Part shown: positions 27,849 to 41,985 of the stretch, one piece after another
Layout of the letters: each line of letters starts with the position of its first letter
Numbering within the stretch: position 1 is the stretch's first letter
Source of the DNA: Alkalihalobacillus sp. AL-G
Lineage (GTDB): Bacteria > Bacillota > Bacilli > Bacillales > Fictibacillaceae
DNA length: 64,000 nt
Assembly (NCBI RefSeq): GCF_030643805.1
Contig: NZ_CP094656.1
Location: forward strand, 3,844,001-3,908,000
Direction: 5' to 3'
Program-made: the position numbers and the translations under genes
Notes under the pieces: generated by a model
What the model was told of the DNA's origin: nothing
Seen by the model: the letters and a program-made list of their open reading frames with translations, nothing else
Databases searched by the model: none

Positions 27849-27989
27849 CCCCATCACCACACAAATGTAAATAAATTCATTAGACCTATTATATATGTTA
27901 ACTTATGTTTTTCGCAATTCTGATATTTTTTACGAATTTGGAGTGCTAGTTCATATAATGGAGAGAGGAAGTAGTTTTACTCAGAGCTG

Positions 27990-28901
27990 TTAGTCATAAT
28001 AGGAGGATTTTCCACAACTTACGAGCTTATAGTTTTTCGTAAGGATGCTACGGATTGTTGTCCGGGATTTGATGATATTACACCAGTCGTGCATCAAGCT
28101 GATAGTAATATTTTTATCGGGAAATAGCAGACTCAGTTCATTTGCAGTTCTTAAAACAGCTGAAGTTATATGCTCTTTGCATCCGCACGATTTACAGATC
28201 AGCGTAGATTTTTTCAGTTCAGAAAAGAATGTGTGACAGCTTGGACATAGAATCCCTTTTTCAAGTTGTTCATAGGAATATTCAGGTATACGGGTAAACC
28301 GTGAATTCTCTGAATGAAGGGAGCGTATTTGATGTGCCAGTTTGATTTGGTTTTTTGTGATTGTCGGGGGTTTCTTTGAGAGATTATCGATAAAACGATT
28401 GATTTGTGTTGGAAAAATGAAAGTAGGATCTATAGGGGCTTGATATAAGTAGAAGTCGGGGTTCACGAAGACGAGATAGGTTTCTATTGGAGATTGGTAT
28501 CCAAGTTCTTTGATTAGCTGACGAAATAAGGATTCACTTCGGTTCAGTTGTTGTAACGGGTTTTTAATTTCTTTTTTAGAGTTTTTATTATACCACCGAT
28601 CACCTTCTACATAACTATCACCCCCATAGTTTTTGACATCTATTGGATAAATTGCACCTTTGAAAATCAGTGTCGTATCAATTTGAAACACGCTATTGTT
28701 CATCTCCAGCAAGAGGTCATTTAGTACGAGGCAGTTATTGGGGAGGGTTATTAACCATTTGTCGAACTTCAGTTCACCTTGGAATCCCTTTTCAATGTTC
28801 CAATAGTAATTGGATTCTTTTTCCGATAAAGTCATTCGGGCATTTAATGACCTCATGGTTATTAACTCCTTTGTTTCTTTACGAGATTTGAAAAATTCCA
28901 T
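27990..28901 (-). CDS. Nuclease-related domain (NERD) protein with C-terminal zinc ribbon
   Basis: Protein of 303 residues with a NERD domain at about 35-150: KGFQGELKFDKWL, then VFQIDTTLIF and YPIDVKNYGGD, the positions where restriction-like nucleases carry their acidic and lysine active-site residues. A four-cysteine zinc ribbon (CPSCHTFF...CKSCGC) lies at about 220-245, followed by a helical C-terminus. NERD proteins are widespread in bacilli; cellular role unknown, nuclease activity inferred from fold. Start at ATG 28901 preceded by AAGGGTG. It is not in an evident operon. Confidence 0.85.
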   Translation of the reverse strand: MEFFKSRKETKELITMRSLNARMTLSEKESNYYWNIEKGFQGELKFDKWLITLPNNCLVLNDLLLEMNNSVFQIDTTLIFKGAIYPIDVKNYGGDSYVEGDRWYNKNSKKEIKNPLQQLNRSESLFRQLIKELGYQSPIETYLVFVNPDFYLYQAPIDPTFIFPTQINRFIDNLSKKPPTITKNQIKLAHQIRSLHSENSRFTRIPEYSYEQLEKGILCPSCHTFFSELKKSTLICKSCGCKEHITSAVLRTANELSLLFPDKNITISLMHDWCNIIKSRTTIRSILTKNYKLVSCGKSSYYD

Positions 28902-29040
28902 ATCCCACACCCTTAGTCGATTAATTTTTTCATATCTATCACTTTTTATTTTAAGAATTGTTTCTTGTTTTTACAAGGTATAGTTCTTTTTTCGGTAAAA
29001 TTGGTGGCACACAATGTTTCGTAGTGAGGAAATCGTTCCT

Positions 29041-29240
29041 TTTTGGGCACTTTTTACAGTTCGATGGTACGAATAAGGGCTATTTCGTGCTATCATCGTC
29101 CGCTTTTTGCAGTTTGATGGTACGAATGAGGGCTATTCGTGCTATCATCGTCCACTTTTTGCAGTTTGATCGTACGAATAAGGGCTATTCGTGCTATCAT
29201 CGTCTGCTTTTTGCAGTTTGATGGTACGAATGAGAGCTAT
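29041..29240. repeat. Four 52-bp tandem repeats, same family as at 18.1 kb
   Basis: TACGAAT recurs at 29068, 29121, 29173 and 29225 (spacings 53, 52, 52). Units share TTTGATGGTACGAAT, GCTATTCGT, a CAT-GT block and CTTTTTGCAG with the array at 18.1 kb, but have their own subtype consensus. They lie between the atp operon terminator and the NERD gene start, outside both transcripts. Confidence 0.92.
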
Positions 29241-29312
29241 TCGTTTCCTTATTGTTGATTACTTGATGCAAGTTGTTAGCACGAGTAAAAGCTTACACTC
29301 CCTATAAAATTG

Positions 29313-29349
29313 AAAAAAGCACCTGAGAAAAATTACCCCAGGTGCTTTT
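29313..29349 (-). terminator. Terminator of the atp operon
   Basis: Perfect 11-bp stem AAAAGCACCTG/CAGGTGCTTTT, followed on the minus strand by T residues; it starts 8 bp after atpC. Confidence 0.95.
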
Positions 29350-29356
29350 CTACATT

Positions 29357-29779
<423 letters not shown>

Positions 29780-29784
29780 TTATC

Positions 29785-31221
<1,437 letters not shown>

Positions 31222-31250
31222 CTATACTTTGGCCCAGTGGCCTATTTCAT

Positions 31251-32117
<867 letters not shown>

Positions 32118-32129
32118 TCACCACCTTTA

Positions 32130-32206
32130 TTTGCGGGAGTGACCTTAGGGCGGCCATGTTTTTGCTATGGTCAGCAAAGATGTAGCCGGACTCCCTGTAA
32201 TCAGTC
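32130..32206 (-). other. Structured atpA-atpG intercistronic region
   Basis: Nested inverted repeats: outer GGGAGT (32134 on) with ACTCCC (near 32190), an additional GTGAC/GTCAC pair, and inner GGCCAT/ATGGTC. There is no U-tract, so it is unlikely to be a terminator. It may set relative expression or mRNA processing. Confidence 0.45.
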
Positions 32207-32240
32207 ACTTCCTTTAATCTGCATTCAAGAAACGTTCGTC

Positions 32241-34319
<2,079 letters not shown>

Positions 34320-34323
<4 letters not shown>

Positions 34324-34844
34324 CGAACTTCGCCTACCTCTTTAAGGTAATCTTCTACAAGCTTCTCCTGGTTCTTTTCGTCCAGTTCCTTAGCAATTAC
34401 CTTAGATGCAATCTGAACAGACAATGCTGCTACTTCATTACGCAGTGTTTGGACGGCTTGTTCTTTTTCACGCCCGATTTCGGCAAGGGCGGCTTCTTTC
34501 ATACGGTCCGCTTCCTCGCGAGCAGCTTGAAGAATATCCTCACCTTGATGTTCACCTTGCTTTTTAGCAGCTTCAATTAAAGTCTGTGCTTCTTTACGTG
34601 CTTCGGTTAAAGCTTCTGTTTGTTGCTTCAGATAAGTTTCTGCATCTTTACGGTTCTTTTCAGCTTCGTTGATTTCGTTAGAAATGTGTCGTTCACGTTC
34701 TCTCATCATGCCCATCAATGGACCGAACGCATACTTGCGAAGCAAGAACAACAAGATCAAAAACGCTAATAATTGAAATAATATATCGCCGGCATTAAAA
34801 CCTGCAGCACCCAAAACCAAATTACCTGGATTGAAGATATGCAC
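34320..34844 (-). CDS. atpF: ATP synthase b subunit
   Basis: Peripheral-stalk subunit, 174 residues: one membrane helix near the N-terminus (ILFQLLAFLILLFLLRKYAFG) and a long charged coiled coil (NEAEKNRKDAETYLKQQTEA and onwards). I place the start at GTG 34844 because AAAGGAGG lies 7 nt before it; the ATG six codons upstream would put this SD inside the coding sequence. Confidence 0.96.
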
Positions 34845-34977
34845 AGCAGTTCCTCCTTTCATAGGTCATACATAAGGAATGGCGAAGGTCCTACTTAGAT
34901 CTTCGCCATTATGAAACACTTCATTCAAAGGTTGCTTTCAACCATTTGTGTGTTTTGAATTTCATAGAATATTGAGA

Positions 34978-35214
<237 letters not shown>

Positions 35215-35255
35215 TTATATAATTTCTCCCCTATGGGGTTTGTTACTGAAGTTGA

Positions 35256-35357
35256 TTTGCGTTCAAGAATCGACGAAATTCGCCGGAAGGACAAAGGAAG
35301 TTCGACCAAAGTCATCACATCGTGTGATCACATCGAACGACTAACATCCTGTGTTAG
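35256..35357. repeat. Mosaic repeat element between atpE and atpB
   Basis: Begins GTTCAAGAATCGACGAA, closely related to GTTCAAAAATCGACGAA at 62.8 kb, continues with AATTCGCCG (also at 63.05 kb), and ends with the perfect hairpin CTAACA-TCCTG-TGTTAG (35341-35357). It lies inside the atp transcript, making this spacer 169 bp long. Confidence 0.6.
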
Positions 35358-35359
35358 CC

Positions 35360-36466
<1,107 letters not shown>

Positions 36467-36470
<4 letters not shown>

Positions 36471-36694
36471 TTTTCCTCTTCCCCAAAATAGCGTTGAATT
36501 AACTTGATCATCCCATACACACCCGCAGCAAGGCCGATAAACAATCCGATAATGAGAAAGAGCGGGGCTGTCCCCATCGAACGATCCATCCACATTCCAC
36601 CAAAAATCCCTACTAGTATCGACCCAACAAGCTGTGAGAGAATACCGGACATCAAAGCCATCGAATGGAAAGGGGAACGTTTATCAGGGCGCAT
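36467..36694 (-). CDS. AtpZ/AtpI-like small membrane protein
   Basis: First gene of the atp operon, 75 residues with two helices (GILSQLVGSILVGIFGGMWM and LFLIIGLFIGLAAGVYGMI), matching the AtpZ (ATPase gene 1) family found with atpI. The start is ATG 36694, preceded by AAAGGAGTG, rather than a frame 23 codons longer. Proposed family role: Mg/Ca handling or ATP synthase assembly. Confidence 0.85.
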
Positions 36695-36948
36695 ATACTT
36701 GCACTCCTTTTCAAATGATCTTGTAAAGCTAGACACAAGCGACAGCATAGCTTCCAGATCCATTTAGAGAGGGTTGTTCAAAACCGACTTGAACTCGCTA
36801 TTGACTGATTCATCCTTTATTACAAACGGATTATTCCTACGTAAAGACGAAATTTCCGTACATAATTGCGGTTGAAAAAAGCGGGGGCATCAAATTTGCT
36901 AAATTGTTTATTTCATGGGTATGAAAACCTTATCATACATCCTTTGTA
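36695..36948 (-). other. Leader of the atp operon
   Basis: About 250 nt between the promoter and the first gene. No terminator-like or riboswitch structure was recognised. Confidence 0.5.
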
Positions 36949-36977
36949 AGAATACTATAGCGAATAATCCATGTCAA
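36949..36977 (-). promoter_or_regulatory. SigA promoter of the atp operon
   Basis: Minus strand TTGACA (36972-36977), 17-nt spacer, TATTCT (36949-36954). A perfect -35 and good -10, leaving a leader of about 250 nt. Confidence 0.85.
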
Positions 36978-37048
36978 TTACGTTGAAAGCAAAATCTCTG
37001 GTAAGATTTGAAAACTTTTTGAACTTTTTCAAACACGTTACTTTTTGC

Positions 37049-37678
37049 TTATTTTGTACCGTATAAACGATCCCCAGCATCCCCTAAGCCTGGAACGATA
37101 TATCCTTTATCATTAAGCATTTCATCCAGCGCCCCAAGATAGATATCAACATCAGGGTGCTCTTCTTGGACGGTAGCTACTCCCTCTGGAGCTGCGATAA
37201 GACACATTAGCTTGATGTTTTTAGCTCCGCGATTTTTAACGGAAGTAATTGCGGCTACGGCAGAACCACCTGTTGCAAGCATAGGGTCGATTACGATGAG
37301 TTCACGCTCTTCAACATCCGTTGGCAGTTTGACATAGTACTCGACTGGCTTTAATGTTTCCGGATCACGATACAAGCCCACATGACCAACTTTTGCTGCT
37401 GGAATCAACTTCAGGATCCCATCTACCATTCCGAGACCCGCACGCAGGATGGGAACGAGCCCAAGCTTTTTCCCTGCAATGGTGTATGCTTTTGCCTCTG
37501 AGACAGGTGTTTTGACCGTTACCTCCTGCAGTGGTAGTTCTCGAGTAATTTCGAATGCCATCAAGGCTGCTACCTCGTCGACAAGCTCACGAAACTCCTT
37601 CGTTCCGGTTGATTCATCACGAATGTACGTAATTTTGTGTTGGATTAATGGGTGGTCCAGTACATACACCTTACTCAT
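37049..37678 (-). CDS. upp: Uracil phosphoribosyltransferase
   Basis: Pyrimidine salvage enzyme converting uracil and PRPP to UMP. 209 residues with the PRPP loop [16 protein letters not shown] and the C-terminal uracil-binding [28 protein letters not shown]. Its location between glyA and atp is canonical for bacilli. Confidence 0.98.
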   Translation of the reverse strand: MSKVYVLDHPLIQHKITYIRDESTGTKEFRELVDEVAALMAFEITRELPLQEVTVKTPVSEAKAYTIAGKKLGLVPILRAGLGMVDGILKLIPAAKVGHVGLYRDPETLKPVEYYVKLPTDVEERELIVIDPMLATGGSAVAAITSVKNRGAKNIKLMCLIAAPEGVATVQEEHPDVDIYLGALDEMLNDKGYIVPGLGDAGDRLYGTK

Positions 37679-37952
37679 TCATCATCTCTCCTCTATATTA
37701 TTTTATGAAATTAGCTAAAAGAAAACTTGGCTTTAGAAGATGGCCTTAAAGCACTTGCACATTGTACTTGGAAGTAAACTTTTCTACGACGTCGATTTGC
37801 ATCGAGTTGAAAAGTTATGCCTTTCCTATGTAAAGAGAAATCTAAGTAGATGTAAAAAAGTTTGCTTAGTTACGTAACCTCTCGAAAATTGTACAGAAAA
37901 ACCAGGGGAAGTTCAACACGTTTATGCTGGAAGTTCTTTATTCCGAAACTAA
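37679..37952. other. Spacer between glyA terminator and upp
   Basis: About 270 bp with no gene. It should contain the upp promoter, but no confident -35/-10 pair was found and no uracil-responsive attenuator is apparent. Confidence 0.45.
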
Positions 37953-37980
37953 AGAGGGTTACTCAACCAAGTGACCCTCT
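37953..37980 (-). terminator. Terminator of glyA
   Basis: Hairpin AGAGGGT(C)ACT with AGTAACCCTCT, 9 bp after the glyA stop; the following T tract on the minus strand is short (TTTAGTTT). Confidence 0.7.
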
Positions 37981-37989
37981 TACCTCATC

Positions 37990-39225
37990 TTACTTATATA
38001 ATGGAAAATTTCCGGTCAATGCTTCCACTCGTTGGCTTGCCTCTTCTTTCGTCTTCTCATCTTCCGGGTTACTGAGAGTGAGGGAAATGATCGATGCGAT
38101 TTCTTTCATTTCGTCTAAGCCGAACCCTCTCGTTGTCACAGCCGCGGTACCAATTCGAACGCCACTGGTGACGAACGGGCTTTCTGGATCGAACGGAATG
38201 GTATTTTTATTAACTGTAATACCAATCTCATCAAGGACATGCTCGGCAACCTTTCCTGTGATGTTCTTGTTGCGAACATCGACGAGTAAAAGATGATTAT
38301 CGGTTCCGTCTGAAACGAGTGACAATCCTTCTGCTTTCAACGCTTCACCAAGTGCCTTTGCGTTCGTAATAACATTTTCCGAGTATTCCTTGAAACCTTC
38401 ATTAAGTGCTTCACCAAAGGCAACCGCTTTTGCTGCAATGACATGCATCAATGGTCCTCCTTGGATACCAGGGAAAATGGATTTGTCGATTTTCTTCGCA
38501 AATTCTTCTTTACACAAAATCAAGCCACCACGTGGTCCTCTTAACGTTTTATGAGTAGTAGAAGTAACGAAATCGGCGTATGGAACTGGGCTTTGGTGTA
38601 GTCCTGATGCAACAAGACCAGCGATGTGGGCCATATCGACCATCAAGTATGCACCGACTTCATCTGCAATTTCACGGAACCGCTTGAAATCAATTTCCCG
38701 CGGATATGCACTTGCTCCTGCTACGATCAGTTTCGGTTTATGCTGCTTCGCTTTTTCAAGTACATCGTCATACTGAATCGTGTGGTCCTGTTCATCAACG
38801 CCATACTCTACAAAGTTATATTGAACACCGCTAAAGTTCACCGGACTTCCGTGGGTAAGGTGTCCTCCATGAGAGAGGTTCATCCCGAGAACCGTATCAC
38901 CAGGTTTGAGAACTGTAAAATAAACCGCCATGTTCGCTTGTGCACCTGAGTGCGGTTGAACGTTTGCATGTTCGGCACCAAACAGCTTTTTAGCACGATC
39001 GCGAGCTAGGTTCTCAACGACATCTACATGCTCACAGCCTCCGTAGTATCTGCGGCCAGGATAGCCCTCGGCGTACTTGTTGGTCAACACAGATCCTTGT
39101 GCTTCCATCACCGCTTCACTGACGAAGTTTTCGGAAGCGATCAACTCGATTTTATCACGCTGACGCGTTAGTTCATTTTGTATAGATTCATATAACTCTG
39201 GGTCTTGTTTCTGGATATGATGCAT
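37990..39225 (-). CDS. glyA: Serine hydroxymethyltransferase
   Basis: PLP enzyme that interconverts serine and glycine and charges tetrahydrofolate with C1 units. 411 residues; PLP lysine is K226 in [14 protein letters not shown], and the [11 protein letters not shown] motif binds substrate. Normal length and start ([11 protein letters not shown]). No purine or glycine riboswitch is visible upstream. Confidence 0.98.
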   Translation of the reverse strand: MHHIQKQDPELYESIQNELTRQRDKIELIASENFVSEAVMEAQGSVLTNKYAEGYPGRRYYGGCEHVDVVENLARDRAKKLFGAEHANVQPHSGAQANMAVYFTVLKPGDTVLGMNLSHGGHLTHGSPVNFSGVQYNFVEYGVDEQDHTIQYDDVLEKAKQHKPKLIVAGASAYPREIDFKRFREIADEVGAYLMVDMAHIAGLVASGLHQSPVPYADFVTSTTHKTLRGPRGGLILCKEEFAKKIDKSIFPGIQGGPLMHVIAAKAVAFGEALNEGFKEYSENVITNAKALGEALKAEGLSLVSDGTDNHLLLVDVRNKNITGKVAEHVLDEIGITVNKNTIPFDPESPFVTSGVRIGTAAVTTRGFGLDEMKEIASIISLTLSNPEDEKTKEEASQRVEALTGNFPLYK

Positions 39226-39630
39226 GGTTCGACACTCCTTTTTTCCGATTCATTCTATCTAATACATTATTCACGCCTATTATTTTATCATTATTACTGA
39301 AGTCTAGAAATGCTAAACTGTTTTTGTTTAAAAAAGAAAGCTCGGAGTCAAGTCTTGGGGCATGCTGAACACTAGTCTTAGAGGCTGAACGGAGACACGA
39401 GATTCCCTGTAAAATAGGTTGAAACACTGAAAAAAGCTGAAAAATCATAAGGGAAGGCAAGATCAAATCGTTATCTCGTTTTACCATAATTTATAATAAA
39501 TATCGGCAAGTGCACTAGGCAGCCACGAAGGACACTGGAGAATCATCGAGTAGACGTCGTCGTCGCATCATCGAATCTGGAGTAACCGACGGGCTCGGTA
39601 CCGAAGCTAGATATTGTTTATTTCCAATTT
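39226..39630. other. Spacer between ywlG and glyA
   Basis: About 400 bp. It contains a GC-richer block at 39520-39610 (GTCGTCGTCGCATCATCG, then CCGACGGGCTCGGTACCG), flanked by AATAAATATC (near 39490) and GATATTGTTTATT (near 39612) as an imperfect inverted repeat. No gene or known RNA family was recognised. The glyA promoter should lie at 39240-39330 but is not clear. Confidence 0.4.
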
Positions 39631-39716
39631 AAAAAGGCTGGCCCCCGCTGCCAAAACTTCTCTGCGCCTAATTAATGACAGAGAAGAATTGAGCATCAGT
39701 GCCAACCTTTAAAAAG
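39631..39716 (-). terminator. Compound terminator of ywlG
   Basis: Outer stem AAAGGTTGGC/GCCAGCCTTT on the minus strand ends in TTTTT; an inner perfect hairpin CTTCTCTG/CAGAGAAG lies within. It starts about 10 bp after the ywlG stop. Confidence 0.75.
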
Positions 39717-39724
39717 TTATTTTG

Positions 39725-40297
39725 TTATAAATACTTCAATTCTTCTTTGGAAGGATAGACCGCACGCTCCCCACCGATCAATTTCGGCCGCGTCTTCGCA
39801 AGGGTCACATGGGCATATCCGATCGACCTGATTTCACTTCGGACCGGAACCGCTACATGCTTCAAGTGCATCCCGATAAACGTGTCCCCGATATCAATTC
39901 CTGCATCTGCTTTAATGAACTCGACAACGACAGGGTCCTTCAGATGATGATATACATAAGTGGACATTGCACCTCCAGCAGAACGAACTGGAACAACGGT
40001 CACGGCCTCATAGCCTCGCTCGATCGCTACATGTCGCTCCATCACTAATGCACGGTTCAAGTGCTCACAACATTGAAATGCAACACATGCTCCTGTTTTT
40101 GCTTGAAATTGCTGAATTCCTTCAAAAATCTGATGCGCGACATCCATCGTTCCAGATGTTCCGATCGTCTCACCCAACACTTCACTCGTACTCGCTCCCA
40201 CGACCAGCAAATGATTTGAAGTTAATGACATCGAATTACCTAGGTCCTTTAATGCTCGTATAACCTGGTTCTGGATCTGTTGCAGTGAATCGTCCAT
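39725..40297 (-). CDS. ywlG: UPF0340/DUF436 family protein YwlG
   Basis: Protein of 190 residues matching YwlG (TIGR01440/UPF0340). Conserved segments include [34 protein letters not shown] and [12 protein letters not shown]. Its function is not established. It lies next to glyA as in B. subtilis, but the rpiB/ywlF gene normally between ywlE and ywlG is absent here. Confidence 0.92.
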   Translation of the reverse strand: MDDSLQQIQNQVIRALKDLGNSMSLTSNHLLVVGASTSEVLGETIGTSGTMDVAHQIFEGIQQFQAKTGACVAFQCCEHLNRALVMERHVAIERGYEAVTVVPVRSAGGAMSTYVYHHLKDPVVVEFIKADAGIDIGDTFIGMHLKHVAVPVRSEIRSIGYAHVTLAKTRPKLIGGERAVYPSKEELKYL

Positions 40298-40457
40298 TCC
40301 ACTCTTCCTTTCTCTTCTCCCTTGTATGGATTCGGAAGTACACTTGATGTCTATTTGGACTTCTTCCTATAGATTTGTTCCCATTGTAAGGGTGAATCAA
40401 CCCATTTTCAACTACTTGATCATTCTACTTTTGTTATCGTAAACTTTGCTTACTTTT

Positions 40458-40922
40458 TCAACTTAATTTTTTCAACAATTTCGTAATAAGTTCGTCCAAT
40501 TCCTTAAATGTTTGTCGATAAATGTCTGCATGTCCACCATAAGGATCGGTGACATCATAGGATTCTTCAAAATCGTCAGCCCCAACTACCGATTCCCCCT
40601 TTACGAATTCCTTAAAGGTGAAAACTCGATCGGCTAACTCTGGGTACTGGATCAAGATCGATTGTTTATGCTGCTGAGTCATCGTTAAAATCACATTTGC
40701 CCAATCAACTAATTCCGTTGTCAACGGTTTGGAAGCGTGATCGATCGAAATACCCTCTTCTTTTAAGGTTTGAATGGTATGTTCATTTGCAGGATATCCT
40801 GGTGTTGCAAACAAACCTGCCGACCTTGCATCGATTTTCCCGTTTGAGCGGTCGTTCAATAACGCTTCCGCCATAGGGCTCCTGCATGTATTTCCTGTAC
40901 AAATGAATAAGATGCGAGACAT
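40458..40922 (-). CDS. ywlE: Low-molecular-weight protein arginine phosphatase YwlE
   Basis: Phosphatase of the LMW-PTP family, 154 residues. The P-loop is CTGNTCRSP with nucleophile Cys8 and Arg14, and the general acid is in the DPYGG loop. Thr12 replaces the bulky residue (CxGNICRS) of tyrosine phosphatases; in B. subtilis this Thr defines specificity for phosphoarginine, countering the McsB kinase. Start ATG 40922 has AGGAGG 7 nt upstream. Confidence 0.93.
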   Translation of the reverse strand: MSRILFICTGNTCRSPMAEALLNDRSNGKIDARSAGLFATPGYPANEHTIQTLKEEGISIDHASKPLTTELVDWANVILTMTQQHKQSILIQYPELADRVFTFKEFVKGESVVGADDFEESYDVTDPYGGHADIYRQTFKELDELITKLLKKLS

Positions 40923-41172
40923 TGATAATCCTCCTAAAAATCTGTGTTCCAACTATTTATACGTACTATCCGCTACAACTAGTTGTTCCCTAAATCCGAT
41001 TAAGTGAACATGCGATTCGTAGATTGTAGATAAAGTGACTATATATTACTATATTATAAGAACTTGATCCTGTCTGAAAGGGTGTTGCAGAAAACCCACT
41101 TAAGAAGATTCGAAAAAATGCCTTAAGCACTCGTCTTTTAACGACAGCCTTATGGTAGTTCAAGCATTGTAT

Positions 41173-41724
41173 TCATACCAGTAATTTTAGACCGAATGAT
41201 AGTAGAATGCACCCACCGAATGCCTCACTATATGAACCGAACCATTTTTGTGCTTTTTTACCGATGATCAATCCCGCCCATGTCAATAAAGAACTGATTA
41301 TCCCAAAAAGAAGAATCGTCACAATCACTTTAGCACCGAAAATTCCGAGGCTTAGCCCGACAGAAAAGCTATCTAAACTTACACTGATTGAAAATAGCCA
41401 TATTCCAAGTCCTTTTGGTGTAATGAACGGTTCATCCCTAGACCGGAACGACGAGACGATCATCTGAATCCCGAGCAAAATGAGTAAACCGCCTCCGACC
41501 CATGTTGCTAAATTTTCAAAATGTATGGAAAGCTGTTTACCGATTGTCATACCAATTAGCGGCATAATCATATGGAATAGACCAATCAGCAAGCCAACCT
41601 TGAATATCTGCCGTAAACGGAGGGAAACCATTCCCATACCGAGTCCCATTGAAAATGCATCCATTCCTAACGCGATTGCCATGATCATGAGTGTTACTAT
41701 CTCTCCAATCAATACTGTGTCCAT
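41173..41724 (-). CDS. mntP: Manganese efflux pump MntP (YwlD)
   Basis: Six-helix membrane protein, 183 residues, exporting excess Mn2+. The family aspartates lie in ALGMDAFSMGLGMG and VSLDSFSVGLSLG. A strong GGAGGAG SD precedes the ATG. No yybP-type Mn riboswitch is recognisable in the short upstream region. Location beside ywlE and ywlC is conserved. Confidence 0.93.
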   Translation of the reverse strand: MDTVLIGEIVTLMIMAIALGMDAFSMGLGMGMVSLRLRQIFKVGLLIGLFHMIMPLIGMTIGKQLSIHFENLATWVGGGLLILLGIQMIVSSFRSRDEPFITPKGLGIWLFSISVSLDSFSVGLSLGIFGAKVIVTILLFGIISSLLTWAGLIIGKKAQKWFGSYSEAFGGCILLSFGLKLLV

Positions 41725-41919
41725 CGCGCTCCTCCCCCTTTGTCCGATACTTCAACCTATGCATGTCTCATTCAAATTAGACATTTTTAGAAGCAGTATA
41801 GGAAACCACTTAGGCAGACTTGTGATTGCCCTAATGTTCGCATTAAAAAAAACTTCGTTTCCTAAACTAGTTGAAAAGTCATGCTTTCATCACTTATTAA
41901 AAGAAAGTAGTACTTCAAC

Positions 41920-41948
41920 AAAGGAAATTAAGAGAGTATAGTGAATTA
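41920..41948 (+). promoter_or_regulatory. SigH promoter of the PAS histidine kinase
   Basis: Plus strand AAAGGAAAT (41920-41928), 11-nt spacer, AGTGAATTA (41940-41948): a full match to RnAGGAwWW-N11-RnnGAATWW. The likely start is about 35 nt upstream of the ATG. Confidence 0.82.
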
Positions 41949-41985
41949 ATTTCACATAACGATTTTTTTCAAAGGCGGAGGTCAT

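Noticed and set aside
28958-29221. Plus-strand open frame across the 29-kb repeats
   Set aside because: Its sequence simply translates successive 52-bp repeats in shifting frames; no SD or promoter.
18830-29240. Genomic island or prophage around the transporter operon and NERD gene
   Set aside because: No integrase, transposase, attachment repeats or tRNA; gene style and signals resemble the surroundings, and part of the cluster is syntenic with the B. subtilis ywr genes.
39226-39330. Riboswitch or T-box upstream of glyA
   Set aside because: No conserved purine, glycine, THF or T-box core motif could be found in the leader.
39188-39487. Minus-strand open frame of 99 residues upstream of glyA
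   Set aside because: Overlaps the glyA start, has no SD and a random composition; it covers the expected glyA promoter.
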